A stretch of DNA of 64,000 nt, taken from WLMZ01 sp037140375 (GTDB taxonomy: Bacteria > Actinomycetota > Acidimicrobiia > Acidimicrobiales > Ilumatobacteraceae). The stretch spans positions 18,122 to 82,121 of the forward strand of contig JBAXER010000002.1 of NCBI GenBank assembly GCA_037140375.1, given 5' to 3'. The notes under the pieces were generated by a model. The model was not told where the DNA came from, did not search any database, and worked only from the letters and a program-made list of their open reading frames with translations. This document shows positions 1-8,400 of the stretch, piece by piece. Within the stretch, counting starts at the first letter, position 1. The number at the start of each line of letters is the position of its first letter. The position numbers and the translations under genes are program-made.

Positions 1-269
1 TGAACGCTGGTCACGCCGGGGCCGACCTCGATAACGATGCCGGCACCTTCGTGGCCGCCGATGACGGGGAAGAAGTCTTCGATGCCCATAAGTGGCCACA
101 CTTCTGGTGGTGGAACCATGTCGCCGGTGACGAGATGCTCGTCAGAATGGCACAGGCCGGCCGCTTTCCAATTGACCAACACTTCGCCGGCCTTTGGTGG
201 ATCGATGTCGATCTCTTCGATCTTCCACTCTTGGTTAATGCCCCACAACACTGCTGCGCGTGACTTCAT
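1..269 (-). CDS. Zinc alcohol dehydrogenase, NDMA-dependent (nicotinoprotein) type, N-terminal part
   Basis: This is the first 89 codons of a medium-chain zinc alcohol dehydrogenase; the rest lies beyond the left edge. The start is ATG at 269 (MKSRAAVLWG). Visible motifs are the catalytic zinc cysteine in GLCHSDEHLVTGD and the zinc histidine in VIGGHEGAG. It closely resembles the complete paralogue at 335-1447, but carries about twelve extra residues (MVPPPEVWPLMG) between GD and the GGHEG motif. Members of this group keep NAD tightly bound and in actinobacteria usually travel with mycofactocin genes, which lie 4 kb away. The substrate cannot be told. Confidence 0.85.
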   Translation of the reverse strand, partial: MKSRAAVLWGINQEWKIEEIDIDPPKAGEVLVNWKAAGLCHSDEHLVTGDMVPPPEVWPLMGIEDFFPVIGGHEGAGIVIEVGPGVTSV

Positions 270-334
270 GACTGACTACCCCCGTACTAGGCGAACATCT
301 GCAATGTAACGCCCGCTTGGGGTTCGACAAGAAC

Positions 335-1447
335 TCAGTCGTACTTCAGCACTCCGCGAATGTTGGTTCCGGCGCGCATGGCGTCGTAACCCTCGTTGAT
401 GCCCTCGAGTGGGTACTCGGCGGTGACCAAACCGTCGAGGTCGAGCAGACCATCGCGGTACAGACCCATCAGCTTGGGAATGTCGGAGCGTGGGTTACCC
501 GACCCGAACAGCGAACCAACGAGTTGCTTCTCCATCAAGGTGAGATCGAGCAGGCTCATGCTGGCGCTGTATTCCATGGCTGGGTGAATGTTGGTGACAA
601 CAACGCGGCCGCGCTTGGCGGTGAGGGCCAACGCTTCGCCAATCACTTCGCCCGAGCCGACGCCCATGGTCATGATGACCTTGTTGGCCATCGTGCCCCA
701 GGTGAGTTCCTGAATGAGTGGCATTGCCTCGGCCATGCTGGCTGCAGTGTGCGTGGCGCCGAACTCCATTGCCTTTTCGCGCTTGAACTCGACTGGGTCG
801 ATGGCGATGATGCGCTTGGCGCCAGCGAGGCGTGCGCCCTGAATTGCGTTTGCGCCGATGCCGCCGGCACCGACCACTGCCACTGTGTCGCCAGCTTTGA
901 CTTCGGCTGCATACACCGCGCTGCCCCAGCCGGTGACCACGCCACAGCCGAGTAGGCAGGCGCGATCGAGTGGAACGTCTTTATCGATCTTGATGCAGCT
1001 GGCCTCGTTCACCACGGTGTGATGAGCGAAGGTGCCAAGGATGCACATGATGCCGAGGTCTTGACCACGGGCATGGTGACGGCTGCCGCCATCGGTGATC
1101 TGACGGCCGAGGCCCATCAGCGCGCCGAGATCGCACAGGTTCTGATGACCTGTTGAGCAGCTTGCGCAGCGGCCGCAGCTGGGGATGAATCCGAACACGA
1201 CGTGATCGCCGGGGGCCAGCCAGCTGACGCCGGCGCCAACTTCTTGCACAACGCCGGCGCCTTCGTGGCCACCGATGATTGGCAGACCAAACGGAAGGTC
1301 ACCCGTGACGAGATGCTCATCGCTGTGGCACATGCCCGACGCTGCGAGCTTCACTAAAACTTCGCCTGGGCCTGGTGGATCGAGTTCGATCTCTTCGACG
1401 CTCCAAGGCGTATTGACTTCCCACAGAATTGCCGCTTTGGTCTTCAC
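335..1447 (-). CDS. NDMA-dependent type zinc alcohol dehydrogenase (mycofactocin-associated)
   Basis: A full-length medium-chain alcohol dehydrogenase of about 370 residues. It shows the catalytic zinc ligands (CHSDEH near residue 39, GGHEGAG near 60), the structural zinc cluster CGRCASCSTGHQNLC, and a Rossmann motif VAVVGAGGIGANAIQGA. The whole-length pattern matches the nicotinoprotein family that regenerates its bound NAD through an external acceptor, in vivo thought to be mycofactocin. I chose GTG at 1447 (VKTKAAILWE) because it aligns with the ATG of the neighbouring paralogue; ATG at 1459 would add four residues. It lies 65 bases upstream of that paralogue on the same strand, so the two probably form one transcript. 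Physiological alcohol unknown. Confidence 0.88.
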   Translation of the reverse strand: MKTKAAILWEVNTPWSVEEIELDPPGPGEVLVKLAASGMCHSDEHLVTGDLPFGLPIIGGHEGAGVVQEVGAGVSWLAPGDHVVFGFIPSCGRCASCSTGHQNLCDLGALMGLGRQITDGGSRHHARGQDLGIMCILGTFAHHTVVNEASCIKIDKDVPLDRACLLGCGVVTGWGSAVYAAEVKAGDTVAVVGAGGIGANAIQGARLAGAKRIIAIDPVEFKREKAMEFGATHTAASMAEAMPLIQELTWGTMANKVIMTMGVGSGEVIGEALALTAKRGRVVVTNIHPAMEYSASMSLLDLTLMEKQLVGSLFGSGNPRSDIPKLMGLYRDGLLDLDGLVTAEYPLEGINEGYDAMRAGTNIRGVLKYD

Positions 1448-1500
1448 GATGGCTCCCAAGTTTGACGAGACGAGTTGGCTATTTGCTCTTGGCTCTGACG

Positions 1501-3492
1501 TTACAGCGCCTCAGCGTTGAAGGCTGTATCGCCAACCATCCGCAGCACCTGTACTGCACGAGTCATCGCCACGTACAGCAAACGCGCCCCACGAGCAGAC
1601 CCGTCGAACACCTCGGCCGGGTTCACCACAACAACGGCATCGAACTCGAGACCCTTCACATCCTCGGCGGTGAACACCGGAATGTGCGAACGCTGCAGGT
1701 CTTGCACTCGCTCGACTGCCTCAAGCGTATGAGCAGCAAGGCTGGCCGCAATCGCTTCGTGCAATCGCCGCGGGGCAACCACGCCCGTGAGCACATGGCG
1801 ATGCCGGGCGATGAGCACTTCTTGAGCCACCGCCTCGGCGAGTTCGGAGCTTTCGGCCACTCGCATGGTTGGCGACTCGCCATCCATGCGCACACTGCGG
1901 CTCGCCACTGTGTCGACACCGGTGAACGCAAGCAACAGATTCGCCACCGTGAGCACTTGCTCGGGCACGCGATATCCGATGGTGAGATGCGCCACTTCGT
2001 AGTCGGTAGCGCCGAGATATTGCGCAACTGCTGGCCAATTTTGTTGACCTGCCGGAGTGGTGCTTTGGGCCAGGTCACCAAGAATCGTGAACGACCCCGT
2101 AGGACTGCGACGGCCGATGACACGCAGGCCAACCGCCGACTGATCTTGCGCTTCGTCGACCACCACATGGCCAAACTGAAAGGGCGGCCCGTTGAGCAAC
2201 GAGTGCGTCTCGTCGAGCAGCAACTGATCGGCCGCCGTCCATGGCCTGCTCTTCGAACCCGGCTTGCCGAGTCGCAACAGTTCGCTCTGCTCGTCGGCGG
2301 TCAAGATGCCGTCGGCCGCAGCAGCCATCACGGTGTCGACGCTGAACAAGCGCTGCAGCACGGTCTTGGGTTGCTGCACCGGCCACGCCGCGGTCACCGC
2401 ATCGCGCAACACGCTGGCCCTCGCCCAAGCGTCTTCCTTATCGGTTCGACGCATGAGGTCTTGTTGGGCAATCGCCTTCAGTGCATCGCGGCGGCGGTTC
2501 AACGGTCGCGACACGGCCGAGCCGCCAAGCGCCGTTTCGATCCACGCCGCGAATTCTTGGGGTTCGATAACCAACGTGCGCGCACCCATGGGGACGCGAA
2601 CGGCTTCCTGAGGGGCCCGCACACCGCCCAGCACTGCGCGCTGCAACACGGCGAGCATGCGCGGATCGCCCTTGAGGCGGGCCATCTCTACCGAATCGCG
2701 GGCACCAACTTCGATGCGTGGCACGCACAGATCGAGCACCGTTCGCTGTTGCACACTGCGCTCGCCAAGCGACGGCAGCACGTTGCCGATGTAGTCAAGG
2801 AAGACCTTGTTGGGGCCCACCACAAGCACGCCATCACGCGCCAACTGGCGGCGGTGTTCGAACAGCAAGTACGCGGCGCGGTGCAGACCAACTGCCGTCT
2901 TGCCGGTGCCCGGGCCACCTTGCACAATGAGCGCCTGCTGCATTGGGGCGCGGATCACCACGTCTTGCTCGGCCTGAATGGTGGCCACGATCTCGCGCAT
3001 CGCACCAGTGCGCGCCGCACCAATTTCGGCGAGCACCGGATCGGGGATACCCGAAGCCGCGCCGACGGCATCGGGGTCGTCAAGTTGCTCATCGAGATAG
3101 GCCGTGATCTGGCCGTCAGCCAGTGTGAAACGGCGACGATGCTTGAGGCCCAACGGGTCAATAGACGTGGCTCGGTAGAACGGCGCTGCAATGGGAGCAC
3201 GCCAGTCGATGACCACCGGATCGTGACGCTGATCTTCGATGTGTCGACGACCGATATACCACCGGTCGTCGTCCTCGTCGATACGACCGAAAAAGTCGCC
3301 CGCACCCGGCGTACGCAGATCTTGCAGCGCCTCGGCGACGGTGACCTCGATGTACTCCTTGGTGATGTCGTCGGCCGAGCTATCGGGGTCGACCCGTTCG
3401 AACGCAGCGATCATCTCATCACGGCAGGCGCGCGAGTACTTCAGCTGTTCGAGTTCTTTGTCGAGTTCGGGGAAAAGGAACGGTTCAGCCAT
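1501..3492 (-). CDS. helD: HelD-like superfamily 1 helicase (RNA polymerase recycling factor)
   Basis: A 663-residue superfamily 1 ATPase. Seen motifs are an N-terminal helical segment (ELDKELEQLKYSR), Walker A GGPGTGKTAVGLHR near residue 190, Walker B/motif II VVDEAQDQS, motif III-like LGDLAQSTTP, motif IV-V IGYRVPEQV and KGLEFDAVVVV, and motif VI YVAMTRAVQV. The combination of the HelD N-terminal arm and a UvrD-like motor points to HelD, which pries stalled RNA polymerase from DNA and in some actinobacteria lowers rifampicin sensitivity. ATG at 3492 sits just after an AT-richer spacer and matches the expected N-terminus. It is transcribed away from the mft genes and is probably not part of that pathway. 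Confidence 0.85.
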   Translation of the reverse strand: MAEPFLFPELDKELEQLKYSRACRDEMIAAFERVDPDSSADDITKEYIEVTVAEALQDLRTPGAGDFFGRIDEDDDRWYIGRRHIEDQRHDPVVIDWRAPIAAPFYRATSIDPLGLKHRRRFTLADGQITAYLDEQLDDPDAVGAASGIPDPVLAEIGAARTGAMREIVATIQAEQDVVIRAPMQQALIVQGGPGTGKTAVGLHRAAYLLFEHRRQLARDGVLVVGPNKVFLDYIGNVLPSLGERSVQQRTVLDLCVPRIEVGARDSVEMARLKGDPRMLAVLQRAVLGGVRAPQEAVRVPMGARTLVIEPQEFAAWIETALGGSAVSRPLNRRRDALKAIAQQDLMRRTDKEDAWARASVLRDAVTAAWPVQQPKTVLQRLFSVDTVMAAAADGILTADEQSELLRLGKPGSKSRPWTAADQLLLDETHSLLNGPPFQFGHVVVDEAQDQSAVGLRVIGRRSPTGSFTILGDLAQSTTPAGQQNWPAVAQYLGATDYEVAHLTIGYRVPEQVLTVANLLLAFTGVDTVASRSVRMDGESPTMRVAESSELAEAVAQEVLIARHRHVLTGVVAPRRLHEAIAASLAAHTLEAVERVQDLQRSHIPVFTAEDVKGLEFDAVVVVNPAEVFDGSARGARLLYVAMTRAVQVLRMVGDTAFNAEAL

Positions 3493-3569
3493 GTTGAGGT
3501 CCGCAGGGGGAAGCAGATGTTAGTAGTCCCGCGTGCCTACCCTGCTCGGTTTCCTGACAGAATCGGCGA

Positions 3570-4157
3570 ATGAGATCAACGACACTCGCGGCCGTGCTGA
3601 TCGTGAGCCTTGCGACAGCGGCCTGCTCGAGCAACGCCAACACCGCGGCCAGCACCGAGAGCAAGTCCACCACCACAACCGACGTAGCCATCGCCAGCGA
3701 GATTTCTGTTGCCACCAACATCGATGGCGTCAAGACGTTCGGCCCGCTGTTGCAAGAGCATGTCGATACTCCTGTGAGCTACCCGCAGTCGCCACCCGTG
3801 GGCGGCAGCCACGACCCAAAGTGGCAGAACTGCGGCGTGTACGACACGCCCGTAAAGAACGAAAACGCCGTGCACTCCATGGAGCATGGTGCTGTGTGGC
3901 TCACCTACCGGCCTGATCTACCCGCAGATCAAGTGGCGATCGTTCGAGCCTTTGCTCGCAACCACTCGCATGTGTTGGTCAGCCCGTACGAAGGCTTGAC
4001 AGAGGCCGTCGTCGCGAATGCATGGGGCAAGCAACTGCGCCTCGATTCCGTCACCGATGCACGCCTCGCTGCGTTTGTTGTCGAGTACGAGCAAGGTCCC
4101 CAGACACCCGAGCTGGGGGTCACATGCGGCGGAGCGATCGGCTCGCCAATCGAGTAG
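3570..4157 (+). CDS. DUF3105 family lipoprotein
   Basis: A 195-residue protein beginning with a lipoprotein signal peptide (MRSTTLAAVLIVSLATAAC, lipobox cysteine at residue 19) and a Ser/Thr-rich linker. The remainder carries the DUF3105 signature: PPVGGSHDPKWQNCGVYD, then VHSMEHGAVWLTYRPD, then a C-terminal cysteine in GVTCGGA. The family has no established function. The conserved His and Cys residues (GSH, MEHG) suggest a metal or redox role, which is inference. It lies divergently from helD and 83 bases before mftA, so it may be co-transcribed with the mft genes or have its own promoter. Confidence 0.8.
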   Translation: MRSTTLAAVLIVSLATAACSSNANTAASTESKSTTTTDVAIASEISVATNIDGVKTFGPLLQEHVDTPVSYPQSPPVGGSHDPKWQNCGVYDTPVKNENAVHSMEHGAVWLTYRPDLPADQVAIVRAFARNHSHVLVSPYEGLTEAVVANAWGKQLRLDSVTDARLAAFVVEYEQGPQTPELGVTCGGAIGSPIE

Positions 4158-4168
4158 TGAGACAGATG

Positions 4169-4198
4169 TTGGCGCGACGCAGCGATAAGCCCTAGCGT
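4169..4198 (+). promoter_or_regulatory. Candidate promoter of mftABC
   Basis: TTGGCG at 4169-4174 and TAGCGT at 4193-4198 are separated by 18 bases, which fits a relaxed actinobacterial sigma-70 promoter. It would start transcription about 35 bases before the mftA ATG. The match is by eye and such matches arise by chance in this genome. Confidence 0.35.
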
Positions 4199-4240
4199 TC
4201 GTTCTTGCACACAATGGCATTCAGCCCGCAGGAGGATCCG

Positions 4241-4384
4241 ATGGACGACATCACGCAGACCGTCACCACAACGCTCGATACCGCTCAGGCCGAACTCGCC
4301 GAAGCCACTTCTCAGCAGTCGTTGATCGTCGAAGAAATGCTCGTCGAAGAGCTGTCCATCGACGGCATGTGCGGCGTCTACTAA
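4241..4384 (+). CDS. mftA: Mycofactocin precursor peptide
   Basis: A 47-residue peptide. A strong ribosome binding site (GGAGG at 4231-4235) stands before ATG 4241. The N-terminal two thirds is a helical, acidic leader; the C-terminus is LSIDGMCGVY, the invariant core of mycofactocin precursors. In the known pathway MftC decarboxylates and cross-links the terminal Val-Tyr, and the dipeptide-derived core is then cut out to give a redox cofactor. The gene is three bases before mftB. Recognition rests on the exact C-terminal motif plus adjacency to mftB and mftC, so the call is secure. Confidence 0.97.
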   Translation: MDDITQTVTTTLDTAQAELAEATSQQSLIVEEMLVEELSIDGMCGVY

Positions 4385-4387
4385 GCC

Positions 4388-4660
4388 ATGACCGATTCGA
4401 GCCTGCTCGACGCTGCGCTCGAGTTAAATCCTCAGGTAGCCCTGCGCCCCGAGCCATTCGGCGCACTCGCCTACCACTACGGCAATCGTCGGTTGGTGTT
4501 TCTCAAACATCTCGACGTCGTAGCCGTGGCCAAAAGTCTTTCGCAACACCCATCGTTAGCCCACACCTTGCAGGCATGCGGCATTGCTCCCGGTCGTTGG
4601 CCGAGCTTCGCCACGGCTTTCGAATCATTGAAATCATCGGAGATTGTCCGTGAGCGTTGA
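4388..4660 (+). CDS. mftB: Mycofactocin precursor-binding chaperone MftB
   Basis: A 90-residue protein of the PqqD-like RiPP recognition fold. Position between mftA and mftC, length, and the pattern VALRPEPFGALAYHYGNRRL followed by a helical C-terminal half match MftB, which holds the MftA leader and presents the core to the radical-SAM enzyme. It starts three bases after the mftA stop and its last codons overlap the mftC start by 11 bases, so expression is likely coupled. Confidence 0.93.
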   Translation: MTDSSLLDAALELNPQVALRPEPFGALAYHYGNRRLVFLKHLDVVAVAKSLSQHPSLAHTLQACGIAPGRWPSFATAFESLKSSEIVRER

Positions 4661-5789
4661 AACACTCGTTACCCAACTCAAGAGCGGCCTCGACGCGCCG
4701 ATCTGTCTGACATGGGAACTCACCTACGCATGCAACCTGCAGTGCGTCCACTGCCTGTCTTCTAGCGGTCAGCGCGATCCGCGCGAACTCACCACCGCCG
4801 AAGCCAAGCAAGTGCTCGACGAACTCCGTGATCTGCAGGTGTTCTACATCAACATCGGCGGCGGCGAACCCATGGTGCGCCGCGACTTCTTCGAGTTGCT
4901 CGAGTACTCCATCGCCAACGGCATCGGCGTCAAGTTCTCTACCAACGGCGCATTCATCGACGCCGAAAAAGCGCGTCGTCTCGCCGCAATGGATTACCTC
5001 GATATCCAGATCAGCCTCGACGGCATCGACGCAGTCACCAACGATGCCGTGCGCGGCCCGGGTAGCTACGAGATGGCTCGGCGGGCAATGGACAACTTGG
5101 CCGCTGCAAACTTCGGGCCGTTCAAGATCAGCGTGGTCGTCACCCGCCACAACGTCGATCAACTCGACGAGTTCAAGGCCCTCGCCGATTCGTACGGTGC
5201 GCAATTGCGCATCACCCGTTTGCGTCCCAGCGGTCGCGGCGCCGATACGTGGCACGACCTGCACCCAACCAATGCGCAACAGCGCCAGATCTATAACTGG
5301 CTGATGGCTCATGGCGACAACGTGCTCACCGGCGACTCGTTCTTTCACCTCAATGCGCTGGGCGATGCGCTTCCAGGCCTCAACATGTGCGGCGCTGGCC
5401 GAGTCGTTTGCCTCATCGATCCAATCGGCGATGTGTACGCCTGCCCATTCGTCATCCACGACGAGTTCAAGGCCGGTTCGGTTCGAGATGAAGGCGGCTT
5501 CAGCCACGTCTGGAAGCAAAGCCCGTTGTTCCTCGAACTGCGCGAGCCACAGTCGGCCGGTGCGTGCTCAAGCTGCGGCAGCTACGACGCGTGTCAGGGC
5601 GGTTGCATGGCTGCCAAGTTCTTTACCGGCCTTCCGCTCGATGGCCCAGACCCCGAATGCGTCACCGGCCACGGCGATCAAGCCCTGCAAGGTGTCAACG
5701 CTGCGCTCAACCCGAAGCCTGCAATGGACCACAGCAAGCCTGTATCCGTGTCGCTGTCGGCGTCGCGCAAACTCAGCGTTGTCAGCTGA
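4650..5789 (+). CDS. mftC: Mycofactocin radical SAM maturase MftC
   Basis: A radical S-adenosylmethionine enzyme of about 379 residues. The SAM [4Fe-4S] motif CNLQCVHC is near residue 27, followed by the GGEP motif (NIGGGEPMVR). The C-terminal SPASM region carries auxiliary cluster cysteines in MCGAGRVVC, YACPF, and GACSSCGSYDACQGGC, and the family signature FFTGLPLDGPDPEC. It catalyses oxidative decarboxylation of the MftA C-terminal tyrosine and then a carbon-carbon bond to the penultimate valine. GTG at 4650 was chosen because CGGAGA lies seven bases upstream; TTG at 4644 is too close to that site. Confidence 0.96.
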   Translation: MSVETLVTQLKSGLDAPICLTWELTYACNLQCVHCLSSSGQRDPRELTTAEAKQVLDELRDLQVFYINIGGGEPMVRRDFFELLEYSIANGIGVKFSTNGAFIDAEKARRLAAMDYLDIQISLDGIDAVTNDAVRGPGSYEMARRAMDNLAAANFGPFKISVVVTRHNVDQLDEFKALADSYGAQLRITRLRPSGRGADTWHDLHPTNAQQRQIYNWLMAHGDNVLTGDSFFHLNALGDALPGLNMCGAGRVVCLIDPIGDVYACPFVIHDEFKAGSVRDEGGFSHVWKQSPLFLELREPQSAGACSSCGSYDACQGGCMAAKFFTGLPLDGPDPECVTGHGDQALQGVNAALNPKPAMDHSKPVSVSLSASRKLSVVS

Positions 5790-5811
5790 GCTCACGCTCT
5801 GAGCCGCCGCA

Positions 5812-6435
5812 ATGATGTTCAATGAAGACGTGTCATTGAACATCGTGCTGCTCGTGCCACTGGCATACCTGCTGGGAATGTTCCCCAGCGCGGCGATGGT
5901 GGCGCGGGCCAGCGGGGTCGACATCACCGCTCATGGCTCCGGCAACCCTGGCGCTTCAAACGTAAGCCGTGTTCTCGGCTGGAAACGCGGCGTCCTCGTG
6001 TTCGCACTCGACGCAGCCAAAGGCGCCGTCGCAGCCGGTGGAGGTTGGCTCATCGATGGCCGCTTCACGGCATACATGTGCGTCGCTGCTGCCACGCTCG
6101 GGCACATGCTTCCTGCAGCGCGTCGCTTCGGCGGCAAGCGCTTTGCAGGCGGCAAAGGGGTCGCCACCGTTGGTGGCGCCATGTTTGTGCTGCAGCCACT
6201 TGTATCAGTGGTGCTCACCGCAGTGTGGCTCGCTGTCAGCAGGCTCACCAAGAAGGCATCGATTGGCTCTATAGCGATCATCGTGTTGCTGCCCGTCGGC
6301 GCAGCTCTCGCTGGCGCGCCAGCTTGGGAGATCTGCGCAATCGTCGCCCTCGGCTTGCTCGTGTTGGCCCGCCATATCGAAAACATCAAGCGGCTGATAC
6401 GGCGCGAAGAACTCGCCCTCGGCAAGAATCAGTAG
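5812..6435 (+). CDS. plsY: PlsY-like glycerol-3-phosphate acyltransferase
   Basis: A 207-residue multi-pass membrane protein. Conserved PlsY features are the first helix LVPLAYLLGMFPSAAMVAR, the glycine motif HGSGNPGASNVSR, AALGHMLP-like ATLGHMLPAARRFGGKRFAGGKGVAT, and a C-terminal RHIENIKRL. PlsY transfers the acyl group of acyl-phosphate to glycerol-3-phosphate to start phospholipid synthesis. The gene follows mftC by 22 bases and precedes the oxidoreductase by three, so it appears to sit inside the mft transcript. Whether it is the main cellular PlsY or a specialised copy cannot be decided. A GTG at 5830 is an alternative start. Confidence 0.85.
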   Translation: MMFNEDVSLNIVLLVPLAYLLGMFPSAAMVARASGVDITAHGSGNPGASNVSRVLGWKRGVLVFALDAAKGAVAAGGGWLIDGRFTAYMCVAAATLGHMLPAARRFGGKRFAGGKGVATVGGAMFVLQPLVSVVLTAVWLAVSRLTKKASIGSIAIIVLLPVGAALAGAPAWEICAIVALGLLVLARHIENIKRLIRREELALGKNQ

Positions 6436-6438
6436 GCC

Positions 6439-8340
6439 ATGAACCTCCTCGAAACGATCCAGCTCGGACCACGGGCTGCCCAGAACCGCGTGATGTTCGG
6501 GCCACACGTCACCAATCTTGCCGACGACTCGCGCACGTTGCCCGAGCGCTGGGTTCGTTACGTTGCGAGGCGCGCCGAAGGCGGCTGCGCGATTGTGGTG
6601 GGCGAAGGCGCCAGCGTGCACGAAAGCGACTGGCCCTACGAGCGTTCGCCGCTGGCTCAGCGGTGTGGCACCGGTTGGCAACTTGCCGCTACAGCGTGCC
6701 ACGACCATGGCTCGATGTTCATCGCCTCGCTCGATCACGCTGGCGGCCAAGGCTCGTCGGCCTATAGCCAGCGCGAACTCTGGGCTCCATCACGGGTGCC
6801 CGAGGTCAACAGCCGCGAAGTGCCGAAGTGGATGGAAGCCGACGACATCGCTGCCGTAGTTGCGGGGTTTGGTGCCGCTGCGCAGGTTGCCGCCCAGGCC
6901 GATTGCGATGGCGTCGAAATCAACGCTGGGCAACACAGCTTGATCCGCCAGTTCCTGTCGGGTCTCACCAATCAGCGTGGCGACGAATGGGGCGCCGACC
7001 GCCTGCTCCTCGCCCGCCAAGTCATCGACACCGTGCGAGCCAACCTTGGCGCAAATCGCGTGCTTGGTTTGCGCTTGTCGTGCGACGAGCTTGCACCCTG
7101 GGCCGGCATCACTCCCGATGCTGCTCCGTCAATTGCTGCACAACTCGCGGCATGCGGGCTCGACTATCTCGTCGTGGTTCGAGGCGCAATCTTCAGCATC
7201 GAAAAGACCCGCCCAGACTTTCATGAGCCAACCGGTTTCAACATCGACGTGTGCCGCAGCGTTCGCGATGCCGTGCAGCAGAGCAGCCCTCAAACCAAGG
7301 TGATCCTGCAGGGCTCTGTTGTCGATTGGGGCCAAGCCGAATGGGCGTTGGGCGATGGCGTATGCGATGCCGTCGAAATGACCCGTGCCCAGATCGCCGA
7401 TCCCTCGTTGGTCAGCAAGCTTGCCAACGGTCAGGCAGCTCAGATCCGACCATGTATTCGGTGCAACCAAAGCTGTCAGGTGCGCGACGCGCGCAACCCG
7501 ATTGTCAGTTGTGTCGGCGAACCCACCAGCGGCCGCGAGACCGAAGACCCCGATTGGTACCAACGCTCGCGTCACCCGCGCAACGTGGTCGTAGTCGGCG
7601 GTGGACCCGCTGGCTTAGAGACGGCCCGAGTAGCTGCCCTGCGCGGACACAGCGTGCGCATTGTCGAGCGCTCTGCACGACTCGGCGGCGTCGCCACCGT
7701 TGCGGGCCCGGCTCTGCCGCTCGTTGATTGGCTCATTGCCGAGTGCGAGCGCAACGGCGTCTCGATCGAACTCAACACTGCTGCCGATCAGCAATTGGCC
7801 TCGCGTCCCAACGAGGTCGTTGTGCAAGCCACCGGATCGTTGCCCGGCGTGCGCACATACGCAGTGCACTCATCTGAGATGGTGCTCGACGTGTTGCACG
7901 CCCTCTCCGATCCATCAGCGTTGCCCAGCGAGGGTCAGATCGTGTTGTTCGATCCCATCGGCGGACCAATCGCAGTCGCGCTCGCCGAGCAACTTGGCGA
8001 GCGGGCTGTGCTGATTACGCAAGACAACATTGCTGGCAACGAACTCAGCCGTACCGGCGATCTAGCTCCAGCCAACGTGCGCCTCGCCCAACGTGGCGTG
8101 CACATTGAGCGTCGGTCGCTCCTTCGCGACGTCCATCAAGGACACATCGTCGTCGAAGACCGATTCACCGCAGAGCGACGCGACATCGCCTGCGTTGCCC
8201 TTGTCGATTGTGGCTTCCGGCTACCGTCCGAGCCCCTGCCCGGTGCACAACTGCAGGCCGGCGATTGCGTGGCGCCACGCACGGTGTACGAAGCAATACT
8301 CGAAGGCCGGCGCGCCGCGCTAGCCATCGACAACGTCTAA
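6439..8340 (+). CDS. Mycofactocin-associated FadH/OYE family oxidoreductase
   Basis: A 633-residue flavo-iron-sulfur protein built like 2,4-dienoyl-CoA reductase. Residues 1-330 form the Old Yellow Enzyme TIM barrel (GVEINAGQHSLIRQFLSG, FMN site). A [4Fe-4S] motif CIRCNQSC followed by IVSCVGEP lies near 345-370. From about 385 there is an FAD/NAD(P) domain with VVVVGGGPAGLETAR. The family is repeatedly found beside mft genes and is taken to exchange electrons between nicotinamide, flavins and an organic substrate; its physiological reaction is not established. It starts three bases after plsY and ends the presumed mft operon. Confidence 0.88.
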   Translation: MNLLETIQLGPRAAQNRVMFGPHVTNLADDSRTLPERWVRYVARRAEGGCAIVVGEGASVHESDWPYERSPLAQRCGTGWQLAATACHDHGSMFIASLDHAGGQGSSAYSQRELWAPSRVPEVNSREVPKWMEADDIAAVVAGFGAAAQVAAQADCDGVEINAGQHSLIRQFLSGLTNQRGDEWGADRLLLARQVIDTVRANLGANRVLGLRLSCDELAPWAGITPDAAPSIAAQLAACGLDYLVVVRGAIFSIEKTRPDFHEPTGFNIDVCRSVRDAVQQSSPQTKVILQGSVVDWGQAEWALGDGVCDAVEMTRAQIADPSLVSKLANGQAAQIRPCIRCNQSCQVRDARNPIVSCVGEPTSGRETEDPDWYQRSRHPRNVVVVGGGPAGLETARVAALRGHSVRIVERSARLGGVATVAGPALPLVDWLIAECERNGVSIELNTAADQQLASRPNEVVVQATGSLPGVRTYAVHSSEMVLDVLHALSDPSALPSEGQIVLFDPIGGPIAVALAEQLGERAVLITQDNIAGNELSRTGDLAPANVRLAQRGVHIERRSLLRDVHQGHIVVEDRFTAERRDIACVALVDCGFRLPSEPLPGAQLQAGDCVAPRTVYEAILEGRRAALAIDNV

Positions 8341-8400
8341 CGCCCGATCGGCGCCTCACCCCCTCACCCCCTCAGCACACCCTCACCGCCTCAACCCAGT

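Noticed and set aside
1429..3573. Long plus-strand frame of 714 codons antisense to helD
   Set aside because: It mirrors the helD codon positions, has a composition rich in His, Arg and Gln with no motif, and the minus-strand protein has a full set of helicase motifs.
4503..5519. Minus-strand frame of 338 codons antisense to mftC
   Set aside because: It has no recognisable motif and lies opposite a gene with all radical-SAM signatures; high GC leaves such shadow frames open.
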